From an uncultured Bacteroidales bacterium (lineage in GTDB: Bacteria > Bacteroidota > Bacteroidia > Bacteroidales > UBA932), in contig CASEOO010000020.1 in NCBI GenBank assembly GCA_949289565.1, positions 41,415-105,414 of the forward strand: a DNA stretch of 64,000 nt, written 5' to 3'. The position numbers were made by a program, and so were the translations under genes. The notes beneath the pieces were generated by a model. That model ran no database searches, was not told the origin of the DNA, and saw only the letters and a program-made list of their open reading frames with translations. Of this stretch, positions 16,170 to 26,738 are shown piece by piece. The first letter of the stretch is position 1. Every line of letters begins with the position of its first letter.

Positions 16170-17564
16170 ATGAAGAACAAGTACATCGATCTGATAGACC
16201 AGACTTTTGAATTCCCGCAGGATGAATTCAAGGTAGAAGACGGGGAATTGTATTTTCACGGGATCAACATGATGGACATCATAAACCAGTACGGGACTCC
16301 GTTGAAAATCACATATCTGCCCAAAATTTCATCGCAGATCCAGAGAGCGAAGAGGATGTTCAATGTGGCCATGGCCAAGGCCGACTACAAGGGCGACTAT
16401 CATTACTGCTACTGCACGAAGAGCTCCCATTTCGAATTCGTACTCAGGGAGGCCCTTAAAAACGACATCCACATAGAGACCTCGTCGGCTTTCGACCTGA
16501 ATCTCATCGAAGCCCTCGAAGACGAAGGCGCAGTCGACAGGGAGCTGTACATCATATGCAACGGTTTCAAGAAGCCGGCCTACGTGGAGAACATAGCGAA
16601 TTTCGCCAATTCGGGATGGAAGAACATCATCCCTGTTCTCGACAACATGCACGAGCTTCAGGATCTGGATGCGCTCGTGAACGTCCCTATAAACATAGGT
16701 ATCCGGATAGCGTCGGAAGAGGAGCCTAATTTCGAGTTCTATACCTCCAGACTGGGAATCCGCTACAGCGACATCGTGCCTTTCTATGAGAACATCATCA
16801 GCAAGAGCAGCAAGTTCCATCTGAAGATGCTCCATTTCTTCATCAATACCGGTATCCGCGACACAGCATACTACTGGAACGAACTGGCCAAGTGCGTGAA
16901 CGTTTACTGCGACCTCAAACTGATATGTCCGGAGCTCGATTCCCTGAACATCGGTGGCGGCTTCCCTATCAAGAATTCCCTGGCGATGGACTTCGACTAT
17001 GAGTATATGGCTGAGGAAATCCTGCTGCAGATAAAGACCATGTGCAATGCCCGCGGGGTTCCCGAGCCGAACATCTTCACCGAATTCGGCAGCTTCACCG
17101 TAGGCGAGTCCGGAGCTACCATCTTCCAGGTTCTTGACATGAAGCAGCAGAACGACAGGGAAAGATGGTACATGATAGACAGCTCTTTCATGACCACCCT
17201 GCCGGATACATGGGGAATCAAGCAGAGGTTCATTCTTCTGCCCATAAACAAATGGAACGAAAAATACCAGAGAGTATTTCTGGGAGGACTGACTTGCGAC
17301 AGCCAGGATTACTACAATGCAGATTCCCATGCCAATGCCATCTTCCTTCCTATCATGGAAGACAGGAATGACCCTCTCTACATCGGGTTCTTCCATACAG
17401 GAGCATATCAGGAGTCCATTTCCGGTTTCGGAGGACTCCAGCACTGCCTGCAGCCTGCCCCGAAATACATCATCATCGACAGGGACGAAAACGGAGAGTA
17501 TTTCACGAAACTTTTCACGAAAGAGCAGACGTACAAGTCAATGCTCAAGATACTCGGATACTGA
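16170..17564 (+). CDS. Arginine-decarboxylase-like PLP enzyme (short Bacteroidota form)
   Basis: 464 residues from ATG 16170; a longer TTG start at 16128 adds unconserved residues, and AGCAGAG just upstream of the ATG is a fair ribosome site. A fold-type III (alanine-racemase-like) decarboxylase: PLP lysine in YCYCTKSSHFEFV (about 83-95), HIETSSAFDL (about 111-120), a glycine-rich phosphate loop LNIGGGFPIKN (about 267-277) and FTEFGSFTVGESG (about 307-319). C-terminal LGGLTCDSQDYYN carries the conserved C-x-S-x-D. Bacteroidota have a ~630-residue SpeA and this shorter paralogue; decarboxylation of arginine or a related amino acid for polyamine synthesis is the expected role. Confidence 0.75.
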   Translation: MKNKYIDLIDQTFEFPQDEFKVEDGELYFHGINMMDIINQYGTPLKITYLPKISSQIQRAKRMFNVAMAKADYKGDYHYCYCTKSSHFEFVLREALKNDIHIETSSAFDLNLIEALEDEGAVDRELYIICNGFKKPAYVENIANFANSGWKNIIPVLDNMHELQDLDALVNVPINIGIRIASEEEPNFEFYTSRLGIRYSDIVPFYENIISKSSKFHLKMLHFFINTGIRDTAYYWNELAKCVNVYCDLKLICPELDSLNIGGGFPIKNSLAMDFDYEYMAEEILLQIKTMCNARGVPEPNIFTEFGSFTVGESGATIFQVLDMKQQNDRERWYMIDSSFMTTLPDTWGIKQRFILLPINKWNEKYQRVFLGGLTCDSQDYYNADSHANAIFLPIMEDRNDPLYIGFFHTGAYQESISGFGGLQHCLQPAPKYIIIDRDENGEYFTKLFTKEQTYKSMLKILGY

Positions 17565-17586
17565 TCCGAAAGGGACGGAGCCGCTT

Positions 17587-18339
17587 ATGGGCACTATTTC
17601 GAAGAACGAGATAAAGAAAATCAGATCTCTGGCACAGAAGAAGTTCAGGGACGAGCTCGGGCTTTTCACCGTGGAAGGCGAAAAACTCGTGGCCGAGGCT
17701 CTTGCATCGTCTTTTCAGGTGGAAAACGTGTACCGCCGCGATGAAATCGGAGAAGAAGCCATGTCGCGTATCACCATGCTGTCCAGTCCGTCTCCGGTGC
17801 TGGCGGTGGTGCGCAAGCCAGAGGACTGCCATATTGCAGGCGGAAGCCTGCGCGAAGCCATTGGCCCGACAGGGCTATATTTAGGGCTCGATGTCATCCG
17901 CGACCCGGGAAATCTGGGGACTATCGTGCGAGTGGCCGACTGGTTCGGGGCCGATGCTGTCCTTGCTGCCGAGGGGACTGTCGACATTTTCAATCCGAAG
18001 GTCGTGCAGGCTACGATGGGGGCGGTTTTCCGTGTAAAATTCCACTATGTAAATCTGCCGGAAGCTGCAAATGCCGTTCTGGAGAAAGGCGGCAAGGTGT
18101 ACGGGACCTTCATGGACGGGAGGAATCTGTATACGGAGAAACTGGAGACAGGAGCCGACTCCCCTGTCATGGTCGTGACCGGGAATGAGGCTGACGGGAT
18201 TTCGCCCGAGATGGAGAGACTGGTCAGCATGCGCATCGCCATTCCTCCCTATCCTGCTGACGAACCAGGCTCTGAATCCCTGAATGCAGCCGTGGCCACT
18301 GCCATCACTGTCGCGGAATTCAGACGCCGGCTTATATAA
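17587..18339 (+). CDS. TrmH/SpoU-family RNA 2'-O-methyltransferase
   Basis: 250-residue SAM-dependent SPOUT methyltransferase. Start chosen at ATG 17587 (MGTISKNEIKKIRSLAQKK), because the frame extends upstream through the preceding gene without conserved sequence. The N-terminal RNA-binding domain (KFRDELGLFTVEGEKLVAEAL) matches the SpoU_sub_bind type. SPOUT motif 1 is DVIRDPGNLGTIVRVADWFG (about 99-118), motif 2 VMVVTGNEADGIS (about 195-207) and motif 3 IPPYPADEPGSESLNAAVA (about 219-237). Likely modifies 23S rRNA or tRNA. It starts 22 bases after the decarboxylase gene. Confidence 0.9.
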   Translation: MGTISKNEIKKIRSLAQKKFRDELGLFTVEGEKLVAEALASSFQVENVYRRDEIGEEAMSRITMLSSPSPVLAVVRKPEDCHIAGGSLREAIGPTGLYLGLDVIRDPGNLGTIVRVADWFGADAVLAAEGTVDIFNPKVVQATMGAVFRVKFHYVNLPEAANAVLEKGGKVYGTFMDGRNLYTEKLETGADSPVMVVTGNEADGISPEMERLVSMRIAIPPYPADEPGSESLNAAVATAITVAEFRRRLI

Positions 18340-18402
18340 TGGAGACTGTCTTTCACAGCCGTATTTGGGGAACATCCAAAATTTATTTATTTTCAGTGAA
18401 CC

Positions 18403-18867
18403 ATGAAAAGCTTTTTCAAATTACTGGTCATCATGCTGCTGGCATGCACATCGTGCGACAAGATCATCGACTGGGCTCCGATAGATCTCCGGATTTACGT
18501 CCATGACACTTCCGGGAAAGATCTGCTGGATCCTGGGAACGACAATACATGGGCTGAAGGTACCACACTGACGTTTCAGGGAAATGAAAGCCTTCTGGAG
18601 CTGAATGACACCCCTAAGACAAAGGATTTGCCGGCCGTGTATGAAGGTTTCCGCATAGAAAAGGACGGAGACCGTTACCAGATGGTCTATGGCGAGATCT
18701 ACGGAGGCGATACATACAGGAACGAAGAATTCATAATCAGATGGCCGGACGGCACTGAAGACATCATTTCCCTGACCAGACGCATGAACAACATCAAAGT
18801 CAGCGCCAAAAACATCTGGAAACTGAACGGAGAAAAAACGGATTTTCCGATAGTAATAATCAAATGA
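18403..18867 (+). CDS. Hypothetical lipoprotein
   Basis: 154-residue protein with a lipoprotein signal (MKSFFKLLVIMLLACTSC; candidate lipidated Cys15 or Cys18) and a small mostly beta body. Not a family I can name, though similar short lipoproteins (start 'ID..PI.L.I.V.D..G.DLLDP') are common in Bacteroidota. Expected to be exposed in the periplasm or outer membrane. It stands alone between the methyltransferase and tpx. Confidence 0.65.
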   Translation: MKSFFKLLVIMLLACTSCDKIIDWAPIDLRIYVHDTSGKDLLDPGNDNTWAEGTTLTFQGNESLLELNDTPKTKDLPAVYEGFRIEKDGDRYQMVYGEIYGGDTYRNEEFIIRWPDGTEDIISLTRRMNNIKVSAKNIWKLNGEKTDFPIVIIK

Positions 18868-18939
18868 CGGACTGTTTCCGTACCGGCAAGTGAATATTTT
18901 CGTATATTTAAGGTTTGAAACGAAAAAACCTTGAATATC

Positions 18940-19440
18940 ATGGCAACAGTAAAATTCAACGGGACTCCCGTGGCACTTTGCGGAGAGCTTCCTGCAGTCG
19001 GTGAAGACGCCCCTAAATTCGGAGGTGTCAAAGGTGACCTCACTACGGTACATCTTCCTGATTTTCTCGGAAAGAAAGTGGTGCTCAACATATTCCCGAG
19101 CCTTGACACACCGGTATGTGCCGCTTCAGTAAGGAAATTCAACCAGATGGCAGCATCAATGCCTGACACTGCAGTCCTCTGCGTGTCAAGAGATCTTCCA
19201 TTCGCACAGTCCAGATTCTGCACAGCTGAAGGAATCGAAAACGTAATCCCTCTTTCCGTGTTCAGATGCCATCATTTCGATGAAAGGTATGGCCTGACCA
19301 TGACAGAAGGCCCTCTCAAAGGACTTACAGCGAGGGCCGTGATCATCGTGGACGAAAAGGGAAAAATCATCTACGAAGAACTTGTACCTGAAATCACGGC
19401 CGAGCCTGACTACGAAGCTGCCCTCAATGCACTGAAATAA
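18940..19440 (+). CDS. tpx: Thiol peroxidase (Tpx, atypical 2-Cys peroxiredoxin)
   Basis: 166 residues from ATG 18940; the longer frame begins at TTG. Reduces H2O2 and alkyl hydroperoxides using thioredoxin. Peroxidatic Cys60 in FPSLDTPVCAAS and resolving Cys94 in SRDLPFAQSRFC are both present in the classic Tpx arrangement, with ARAVIIVDEKGKIIYEELVPEI near the C-terminus. Upstream, an AAGGTT/AACCTT dyad lies close to the start. With FprA (6305-7498) it forms part of the oxidative-stress equipment of an anaerobe. It is followed by a terminator-like hairpin. Confidence 0.95.
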   Translation: MATVKFNGTPVALCGELPAVGEDAPKFGGVKGDLTTVHLPDFLGKKVVLNIFPSLDTPVCAASVRKFNQMAASMPDTAVLCVSRDLPFAQSRFCTAEGIENVIPLSVFRCHHFDERYGLTMTEGPLKGLTARAVIIVDEKGKIIYEELVPEITAEPDYEAALNALK

Positions 19441-19447
19441 ACACAAA

Positions 19448-19488
19448 AGCGGAGTTTGTCCATGGCATGATGCCGGCCGGACTCCGCT
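19448..19488 (+). terminator. Hairpin after tpx
   Basis: 8-bp arms 19448-19455 and 19481-19488 enclose a further small stem (GGCAT/ATGCC, 19464-19474). It lies directly after the tpx stop and before the next gene. Confidence 0.55.
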
Positions 19489-19506
19489 ATTTCAACATTT
19501 CCAAAT

Positions 19507-22500
19507 ATGAACACAGTAGAACCGGTAAGCCTGAAAGAACTTATCGTGACAGACTATCGTGCCCTGATGAGCTACAGGGTGAGGAAAATCCTGATGATAT
19601 GCAGCAACTATGATGCATTCATCCTCGAAGAAGACGGGCAGATAGAGGCGCAGATATACAAGGAATATATAGAACTTAACCTGAGCAACCCGCCTCAGTT
19701 CGTGTGGGTGACATCATCGGCAGAAGCGGAGAAGGTCCTGGACTCGGAACACAACCATATCGACATGGTCATCTGCATGTACAATGACAAGGACCGTGAC
19801 ATCTTCAATTTTACGAAAAGACTGAAATCCAGAACATCAGACAATCCGCAAGGGAAAAAGATTCCTTTCATTCTGCTGACCCATTTCTCCCGCGAGATTC
19901 ACCGCAGGCTGGAGAAGCAGGACCGCTCATGTGTAGACTATGTGTTCAGCTGGAACGGAAATGCAGAACTGATAGTAGCCATAGTCAAACTTTTCGAAGA
20001 TTTCATAAACGCGGACAACGACATCCTGAAGGTCGGAGTGCAGTCCATCCTGCTGGTGGAAGACTCAGTCCGCTATTATTCCACATATCTTCCGGAACTC
20101 TACAAACTGGTGCTTAAACAGAGCGCGGAATTTCTGAAAGAAACTCTGAACGAGAAACAGCGTAAGCTCAGGAAGCGCTCCCGCCCGAAAATCCTCCTGG
20201 CCACGAACTACGAAGATGCCATAAACCTGTACAGGAAATACAGGAACAACATGCTGGGCATCATCTCTGACGTAGGTTTCGTCCTGCACAAAAATGATCC
20301 GCAGGAAACCGAAAAGGCAGATGCGGGCATCGACCTGGTGAAGCTCGTGAAGGAAGATGATCCATACATGCCTGTGATACTCCAGTCCTCGCAAGGCGAC
20401 ATGGCTGAAGTCGCCGAAAAGCTCGGAGTCGGCTTCCTGAAAAAATATTCTAAGACACTGATCATCCAGCTGTCCGAGTATATAAGGGAAGAATTCGAGT
20501 TCGGAGACTTCGTCTTCAGAGACAAAGACAGGCAGGAATATGGCCGTGCGGCCAATTTGAGCGAGCTCCAGGAATGCATACAGACCATTCCGGACGACGT
20601 GCTCATATACAACACCTCGAAAAACATGCTTTCCAAATGGTTCTTCGCCCGCGGACTTTTCACCCTGGCGAACCAGTTCAGGAAAGTGCATGAAAACCAT
20701 TTCAATACCACAGCCGAGCTCAGGAACTATGTCTCCCAGCAGATACATGACTATCATGCCCTGAACGGAAGAGGCATCATAGCGCACTTTGACAAAGACA
20801 CTTACGGCAAATACATCTGGTTCTCACGCGCCGGAGAGGGATCTTTAGGAGGAAAGGCCAGAGGACTGGCATTCCTGAATACCCTGATCGCCAAATACCG
20901 CCTCACAAACCGCTACGAAGGAGTGAAAATCTCCACTCCGCGGACACTCGTGGTCGCGACAGACTATTTCGATCAGTTCATCATGGAAAACGACCTGCAG
21001 TATGTCATAGACGCAGACATATCTGATGAGGAAATCTTGTCAGAATTCGTATCGTCCAGGCTTCCGGAAGAACTGGTGGAAGAACTCAAGGCCTTTCTCA
21101 AGACAGTGGACACCCCGCTGGCAGTCCGCTCAAGCTCGAAGCTCGAAGACAGCAACTACCAGCCGTTCGCAGGGGTTTACTCCACTTACATGATACCTCT
21201 TACCGAGAACAAGGACCAGATGCTCAGGCTGCTGAGGAAGGCGGTCAAGAGTGTATATGCATCGGCGTTTTTCAACGGCAGCAGGACATACATCCACACC
21301 ACAGGGAATCTCCTGAGCGAGGAAAAGATGGCGGTCATCATCCAGAGCATCTGCGGCACTAAACATGGAGAACTCTACTATCCTATGCTCTCCGGGGTGG
21401 CCAGGTCTGTGAATTTCTACCCAATCGGAAAGGAAAAGCCGGAGGACGGTGTCGTGAATCTAGCATTCGGTCTGGGAAAGACCGTCGTAGACGGTGGAAA
21501 TACCCTTAGATTCATCCCGAAATTCCCGAAAAAGATACTCCAGCTGTCCGACATGAAGATAGCGTTGAACGACACGCAGAAGACGATGTACGCACTCGAC
21601 CTCAGGCCAGGAGCATTCATGCTCTCACGCGACGATTCTGTGAATCTGGTGAATCTGCCGATATCGGAGGCTCTGAAAGAATACAATCATCCTGAACTGG
21701 TGGCATCGACATTCAGCACAGCAGACAACCGGATGGTTCCCGGCATAAACGCATCAGGCCCGCGCATCATCACATTCGACTACATCCTGAAATACGGACG
21801 CTACCCCCTCGCACAGGTGCTTTCCGACCTGCTGGTGATGTGCAGGGAAGAGATGATGTGCGACGTGGAGATGGAATTCGCCATGGACGTCATCCCGGAC
21901 AGCCCGTCACAGGAATGTGTCATCAAGCTGCTCCAGGTCCGCCCGGTAGTGGACTATGCGGAAGAACAGGACATCTCCATAGACCAGGTGATGGAGCATA
22001 TGGAGCATGTGCTCATACGTTCAGGGAATGCCCTCGGCTCAGGGGAAATATCCGGACTGTCGCACATTCTGTATGTAGACCCTGAACTGTTTGACAGCGC
22101 CAAGACGAAAGAAATAGCGGCCGAAATTTCTCAGATAAACAAGGAACTGAAAGACAAAGGAAATTCATATCTGCTGATAGGGCCGGGGCGCTGGGGCTCT
22201 TCCGACCCGTGGCTTGGAATACCTGTGCTGTGGAGCAATATCTCGGAAGCGAAGCTGATAGTGGAATGCGCCATTCCTGGCTTCCGCATCGAGCCGAGCC
22301 AGGGAACACATTTCTTCCAGAACATTACATCACTGGGAGTAGGCTACCTGACTATTGACACAGTCCTGGATGAGAAGGCTATGGATACATCTTTCCTCGA
22401 CAGCCTGAACTGCGTCAGGAAAGGCCGCTTCGTGAAACTCTACGAAGCCCCTGCCTCGCTTGCCGCATTCATCGACCGCAAATCGAACCAGGCCGTCATC

Positions 22501-22515
22501 GGCACGCTGAAATGA
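19507..22515 (+). CDS. PEP-synthase/PPDK nucleotide-binding-domain protein with receiver-like N-terminus
   Basis: 1002 residues. The C-terminal two-thirds matches the ATP-grasp nucleotide-binding domain of PEP synthase/pyruvate phosphate dikinase: GSLGGKARGLAFLNTL (about 441-456), LAVRSSSKLEDSNYQPFAGVYSTY (about 539-562) and KLLQVRPVVDY (about 812-822). The phosphohistidine swivelling domain (G-G-x-T-S-H) and the PEP/pyruvate TIM barrel are absent. Instead it ends with GPGRWGSSDPWLGIPV and FFQNITSLGVGYLT. The N-terminal 400 residues resemble two response-regulator-like alpha/beta domains (KILLATNYEDAINLYRK, LGIISDVGF). So it is probably not a PEP synthase itself but a phosphotransfer or regulatory protein. 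This architecture is widespread in Bacteroidota. Confidence 0.75.
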   Translation: MNTVEPVSLKELIVTDYRALMSYRVRKILMICSNYDAFILEEDGQIEAQIYKEYIELNLSNPPQFVWVTSSAEAEKVLDSEHNHIDMVICMYNDKDRDIFNFTKRLKSRTSDNPQGKKIPFILLTHFSREIHRRLEKQDRSCVDYVFSWNGNAELIVAIVKLFEDFINADNDILKVGVQSILLVEDSVRYYSTYLPELYKLVLKQSAEFLKETLNEKQRKLRKRSRPKILLATNYEDAINLYRKYRNNMLGIISDVGFVLHKNDPQETEKADAGIDLVKLVKEDDPYMPVILQSSQGDMAEVAEKLGVGFLKKYSKTLIIQLSEYIREEFEFGDFVFRDKDRQEYGRAANLSELQECIQTIPDDVLIYNTSKNMLSKWFFARGLFTLANQFRKVHENHFNTTAELRNYVSQQIHDYHALNGRGIIAHFDKDTYGKYIWFSRAGEGSLGGKARGLAFLNTLIAKYRLTNRYEGVKISTPRTLVVATDYFDQFIMENDLQYVIDADISDEEILSEFVSSRLPEELVEELKAFLKTVDTPLAVRSSSKLEDSNYQPFAGVYSTYMIPLTENKDQMLRLLRKAVKSVYASAFFNGSRTYIHTTGNLLSEEKMAVIIQSICGTKHGELYYPMLSGVARSVNFYPIGKEKPEDGVVNLAFGLGKTVVDGGNTLRFIPKFPKKILQLSDMKIALNDTQKTMYALDLRPGAFMLSRDDSVNLVNLPISEALKEYNHPELVASTFSTADNRMVPGINASGPRIITFDYILKYGRYPLAQVLSDLLVMCREEMMCDVEMEFAMDVIPDSPSQECVIKLLQVRPVVDYAEEQDISIDQVMEHMEHVLIRSGNALGSGEISGLSHILYVDPELFDSAKTKEIAAEISQINKELKDKGNSYLLIGPGRWGSSDPWLGIPVLWSNISEAKLIVECAIPGFRIEPSQGTHFFQNITSLGVGYLTIDTVLDEKAMDTSFLDSLNCVRKGRFVKLYEAPASLAAFIDRKSNQAVIGTLK

Positions 22516-22518
22516 TGC

Positions 22519-22551
22519 GAGGGTGACCCGAACCGATTCCGGGCCACCCTC
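22519..22551. terminator. Bidirectional terminator hairpin between convergent genes
   Basis: Outer arms 22519-22525 and 22545-22551 (GAGGGTG/CACCCTC) with an inner CCCG/CGGG stem. It lies between the stop codons of the PEP-synthase-like gene and the convergent phosphofructokinase gene. Confidence 0.65.
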
Positions 22552-22585
22552 AAACGTCTCTGAAGAACTCAACTGCTGAAAACAG

Positions 22586-23821
22586 TTACCAGTTCAGGAT
22601 TTTCTTGAAATCATAAGCCTCAGGATCGCTCACATATTCCTTTGCGGCCTCGTAGTCAGCCTCAGTGACGTAATGAGCGATATAGTTGTAGTAATTCTGC
22701 GCAGTACCGCTGTTGATATCAACAACTCTCGGCGGAATCTTGCCTGTAGCAGGATCCTGGAGGTCTGACAGATAGAGCGGCGAGACATTGCCGTAGGCAT
22801 CCACATACACCATGCATCCTGTCTTGCCCTCGCTGTAGAGCTGGTAAACTCCCATGGCAAGCTCGGTGCAATATGTAAGATCGTATGCTACAGGATCCTG
22901 GCAGCGTACATCGTATCCGATCTCCACCGGACGGGTCTTCACCTTCAGGCCGATCTTCTTGAGCTCCTTCTCCAGGAGGTCGTTGAACAGGACAGCCTTG
23001 GAGATTTTGCCGAGCTCAGGATGTCCGTGCTCGTCGTAAGTGAAATGCACACCTGCGGCCGCGGCCTCCTTGGCCACGCCTTCATCGTGGAAAAGCCCCT
23101 CTGCAGCTACGACAGTGCCATAGTTCACACCCATGATCTTCCTTTTGATGATGGCGGAAATAGTCAGCCTGATGATCTTTTCGAGGCTGATGTCAGTCTT
23201 GTTGAACATCTCGGGAATGATGGTCATAGGGCAATGCGTAGCCTCCCCGATACCGAGAGCAAGGCTTCCGCAAGTACGGCCCATGGCTGAAATCAGCAGC
23301 CAGTTTCCTGAAGTGCGTGCATCCTCGTAGATAGTCCTGGCCAGATGAGCGCCCTCGTTCTTCGCGGAATTGTACCCGAAAGTCGGGGTGTTGTTCGGAA
23401 GAGGGAGGTCGTTGTCGATAGTTTTCGGGCAATGTATGTTCGCAATAGGATAATTCTTGGCCGCCAGGAATTTGGAAATCCTGTTCGCAGTCGAAGCCGT
23501 GTCATCGCCGCCGACAGTCACCAACAGCTTGATGTTGTTCTCCTTGAAAAGGTCGAGATTGAAGTTCTCCTCGAAATCCTTGTCTGTAGGCTTGAAACGG
23601 CTCATTTCGAGGTAAGAGCCTCCCCTGTTGAAATAACGGTCAGCCTTGAAGAAATCCAAATCTTCAGTGCGCGCATTCTTGCTGAAAAGCCCTGAATAGC
23701 CGCCATGAAGACCGATCACCCTGAAACCTTTTGACAAAAATGTCTTGGCGACACTCATTGAAACCGAATTCATTCCCGGTGCAGGGCCGCCTCCACAGAG
23801 AATAATCACTGCATCTTTCAT
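22586..23821 (-). CDS. pfp: Pyrophosphate-type 6-phosphofructokinase
   Basis: 411 residues of the PFK superfamily. The glycine-rich nucleotide loop is GGGPAPGMN (about 9-17). The phosphoryl-donor motif reads VTVGGDDTAS (about 101-110): an Asp in place of the Gly of ATP-PFKs at the second D of GGDD, and PKTIDND (about 134-140) with Lys, both marks of PPi-dependent enzymes. It would phosphorylate fructose 6-phosphate reversibly with PPi, so it can serve both glycolysis and gluconeogenesis. Donor specificity is inferred from these two motifs. Monocistronic, with a terminator shared with the convergent gene. Confidence 0.85.
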   Translation of the reverse strand: MKDAVIILCGGGPAPGMNSVSMSVAKTFLSKGFRVIGLHGGYSGLFSKNARTEDLDFFKADRYFNRGGSYLEMSRFKPTDKDFEENFNLDLFKENNIKLLVTVGGDDTASTANRISKFLAAKNYPIANIHCPKTIDNDLPLPNNTPTFGYNSAKNEGAHLARTIYEDARTSGNWLLISAMGRTCGSLALGIGEATHCPMTIIPEMFNKTDISLEKIIRLTISAIIKRKIMGVNYGTVVAAEGLFHDEGVAKEAAAAGVHFTYDEHGHPELGKISKAVLFNDLLEKELKKIGLKVKTRPVEIGYDVRCQDPVAYDLTYCTELAMGVYQLYSEGKTGCMVYVDAYGNVSPLYLSDLQDPATGKIPPRVVDINSGTAQNYYNYIAHYVTEADYEAAKEYVSDPEAYDFKKILNW

Positions 23822-23848
23822 AATACCTTAATACTTAATTATTTAAAA

Positions 23849-23856
23849 CAAACATA
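23849..23856 (-). promoter_or_regulatory. Probable -7 element for the PFK gene
   Basis: Plus-strand CAAACATA reads TATGTTTG on the minus strand, an exact TAnnTTTG 28 bases upstream of the ATG. No convincing -33 element at the right distance. Confidence 0.4.
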
Positions 23857-23898
23857 AAATTTCATTTCCATCTCTTGACTCCCTCTCAGAAATTTTCA

Positions 23899-23944
23899 GC
23901 CTCCGGCCAATATCTCTGTCCATGCAGGCCTCCGGCCAATATCT
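23899..23944. repeat. Two direct copies of a 17-base unit
   Basis: GCCTCCGGCCAATATCT occurs at 23899-23915 and again at 23928-23944 (29-base period) in the divergent region between PFK and ligA. The same core TCCGGCCAAT forms the right arm of the palindrome at 15978-15998. Confidence 0.5.
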
Positions 23945-24003
23945 TCTCTGACAAGACTTGCAAAAATATCTAATTTCAGCCAAAAAACCACGAAAAAAAA
24001 TCG

Positions 24004-24011
24004 TATTTTTG
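24004..24011 (+). promoter_or_regulatory. Probable -7 element for ligA
   Basis: Exact TATTTTTG, 75 bases upstream of the ligA ATG; no clear -33 TTTG at the usual distance. The rest of the 264-base intergenic region holds only the two direct repeats listed separately. Confidence 0.4.
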
Positions 24012-24085
24012 TAAAATGTATATTCTCGAGCCAGCGGCTGGCGTCACAGACATGGACAAAAACGCGGCCGCAGGATCAAAGATAA

Positions 24086-26236
<2,151 letters not shown>

Positions 26237-26339
26237 CAGCATTGCCGCAGGCACAGAAGAATCAATGCAGACAGAAAGATTCCGGGCACACAGGCATTGC
26301 CGGAAACGGCATAAAAAGATAATCTGAAAATAATTTTAT

Positions 26340-26708
26340 ATGGAAACTGGAGAAAAGAAGATTGCGAAGCATACGGTGACAGAGGCAGAGACAGCCGACA
26401 AGATTGGGTCGGGAGGGCTGCCTGTATTTTCGACTCCCTCGATGACAGCATTGATGGAGAAGACCGCGTTCGGACTTGCAAAGGAGAATGGTCACGACAC
26501 CGTGGGTACGCGGCTGGAGATTTCGCATCTGAAAGCCTGCCTGCCGGGCACTGAACTGACCTGCGAGGCTGAACTGACTGATGTCGACGGACGGAAGCTC
26601 ACTTTCAGAGTGCTGGTCCGCGATGCGGAAGGGACTGTCGGCGAAGGTATCCATGAAAGATTCATCATCGACCCTGAAAGATTCATGAACAAGCTGGCCG
26701 GGAAATGA
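26340..26708 (+). CDS. Hotdog-fold thioesterase (FlK-like)
   Basis: 122-residue single hotdog domain of the fluoroacetyl-CoA-thioesterase-like group: FSTPSMTALMEKTA near residues 29-42, then VGTRLEISHLKACLPGTELTCEAEL (about 55-79) and EGTVGEGIHERFIID. The substrate is unknown; such proteins in anaerobes usually hydrolyse acyl-CoA esters. It lies 103 bases after ligA in the same direction and 30 bases before the YihY gene. Confidence 0.8.
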   Translation: METGEKKIAKHTVTEAETADKIGSGGLPVFSTPSMTALMEKTAFGLAKENGHDTVGTRLEISHLKACLPGTELTCEAELTDVDGRKLTFRVLVRDAEGTVGEGIHERFIIDPERFMNKLAGK

Positions 26709-26738
26709 CGGCGTGTGCAGGGAATACGGCTGACAACG

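Noticed and set aside
16329..17444. Long open frame (371 codons) on the minus strand
   Set aside because: It lies wholly antisense to the decarboxylase gene, whose motifs are clear; the protein shows no family features.
17317..17586. N-terminal extension of the RNA methyltransferase
   Set aside because: The frame stays open inside the decarboxylase gene but has no conserved sequence; ATG 17587 gives the normal family start.
19507..22515. Calling this gene ppsA or ppdK
   Set aside because: Only the nucleotide-binding domain is there; the phospho-His and PEP/pyruvate domains are missing.
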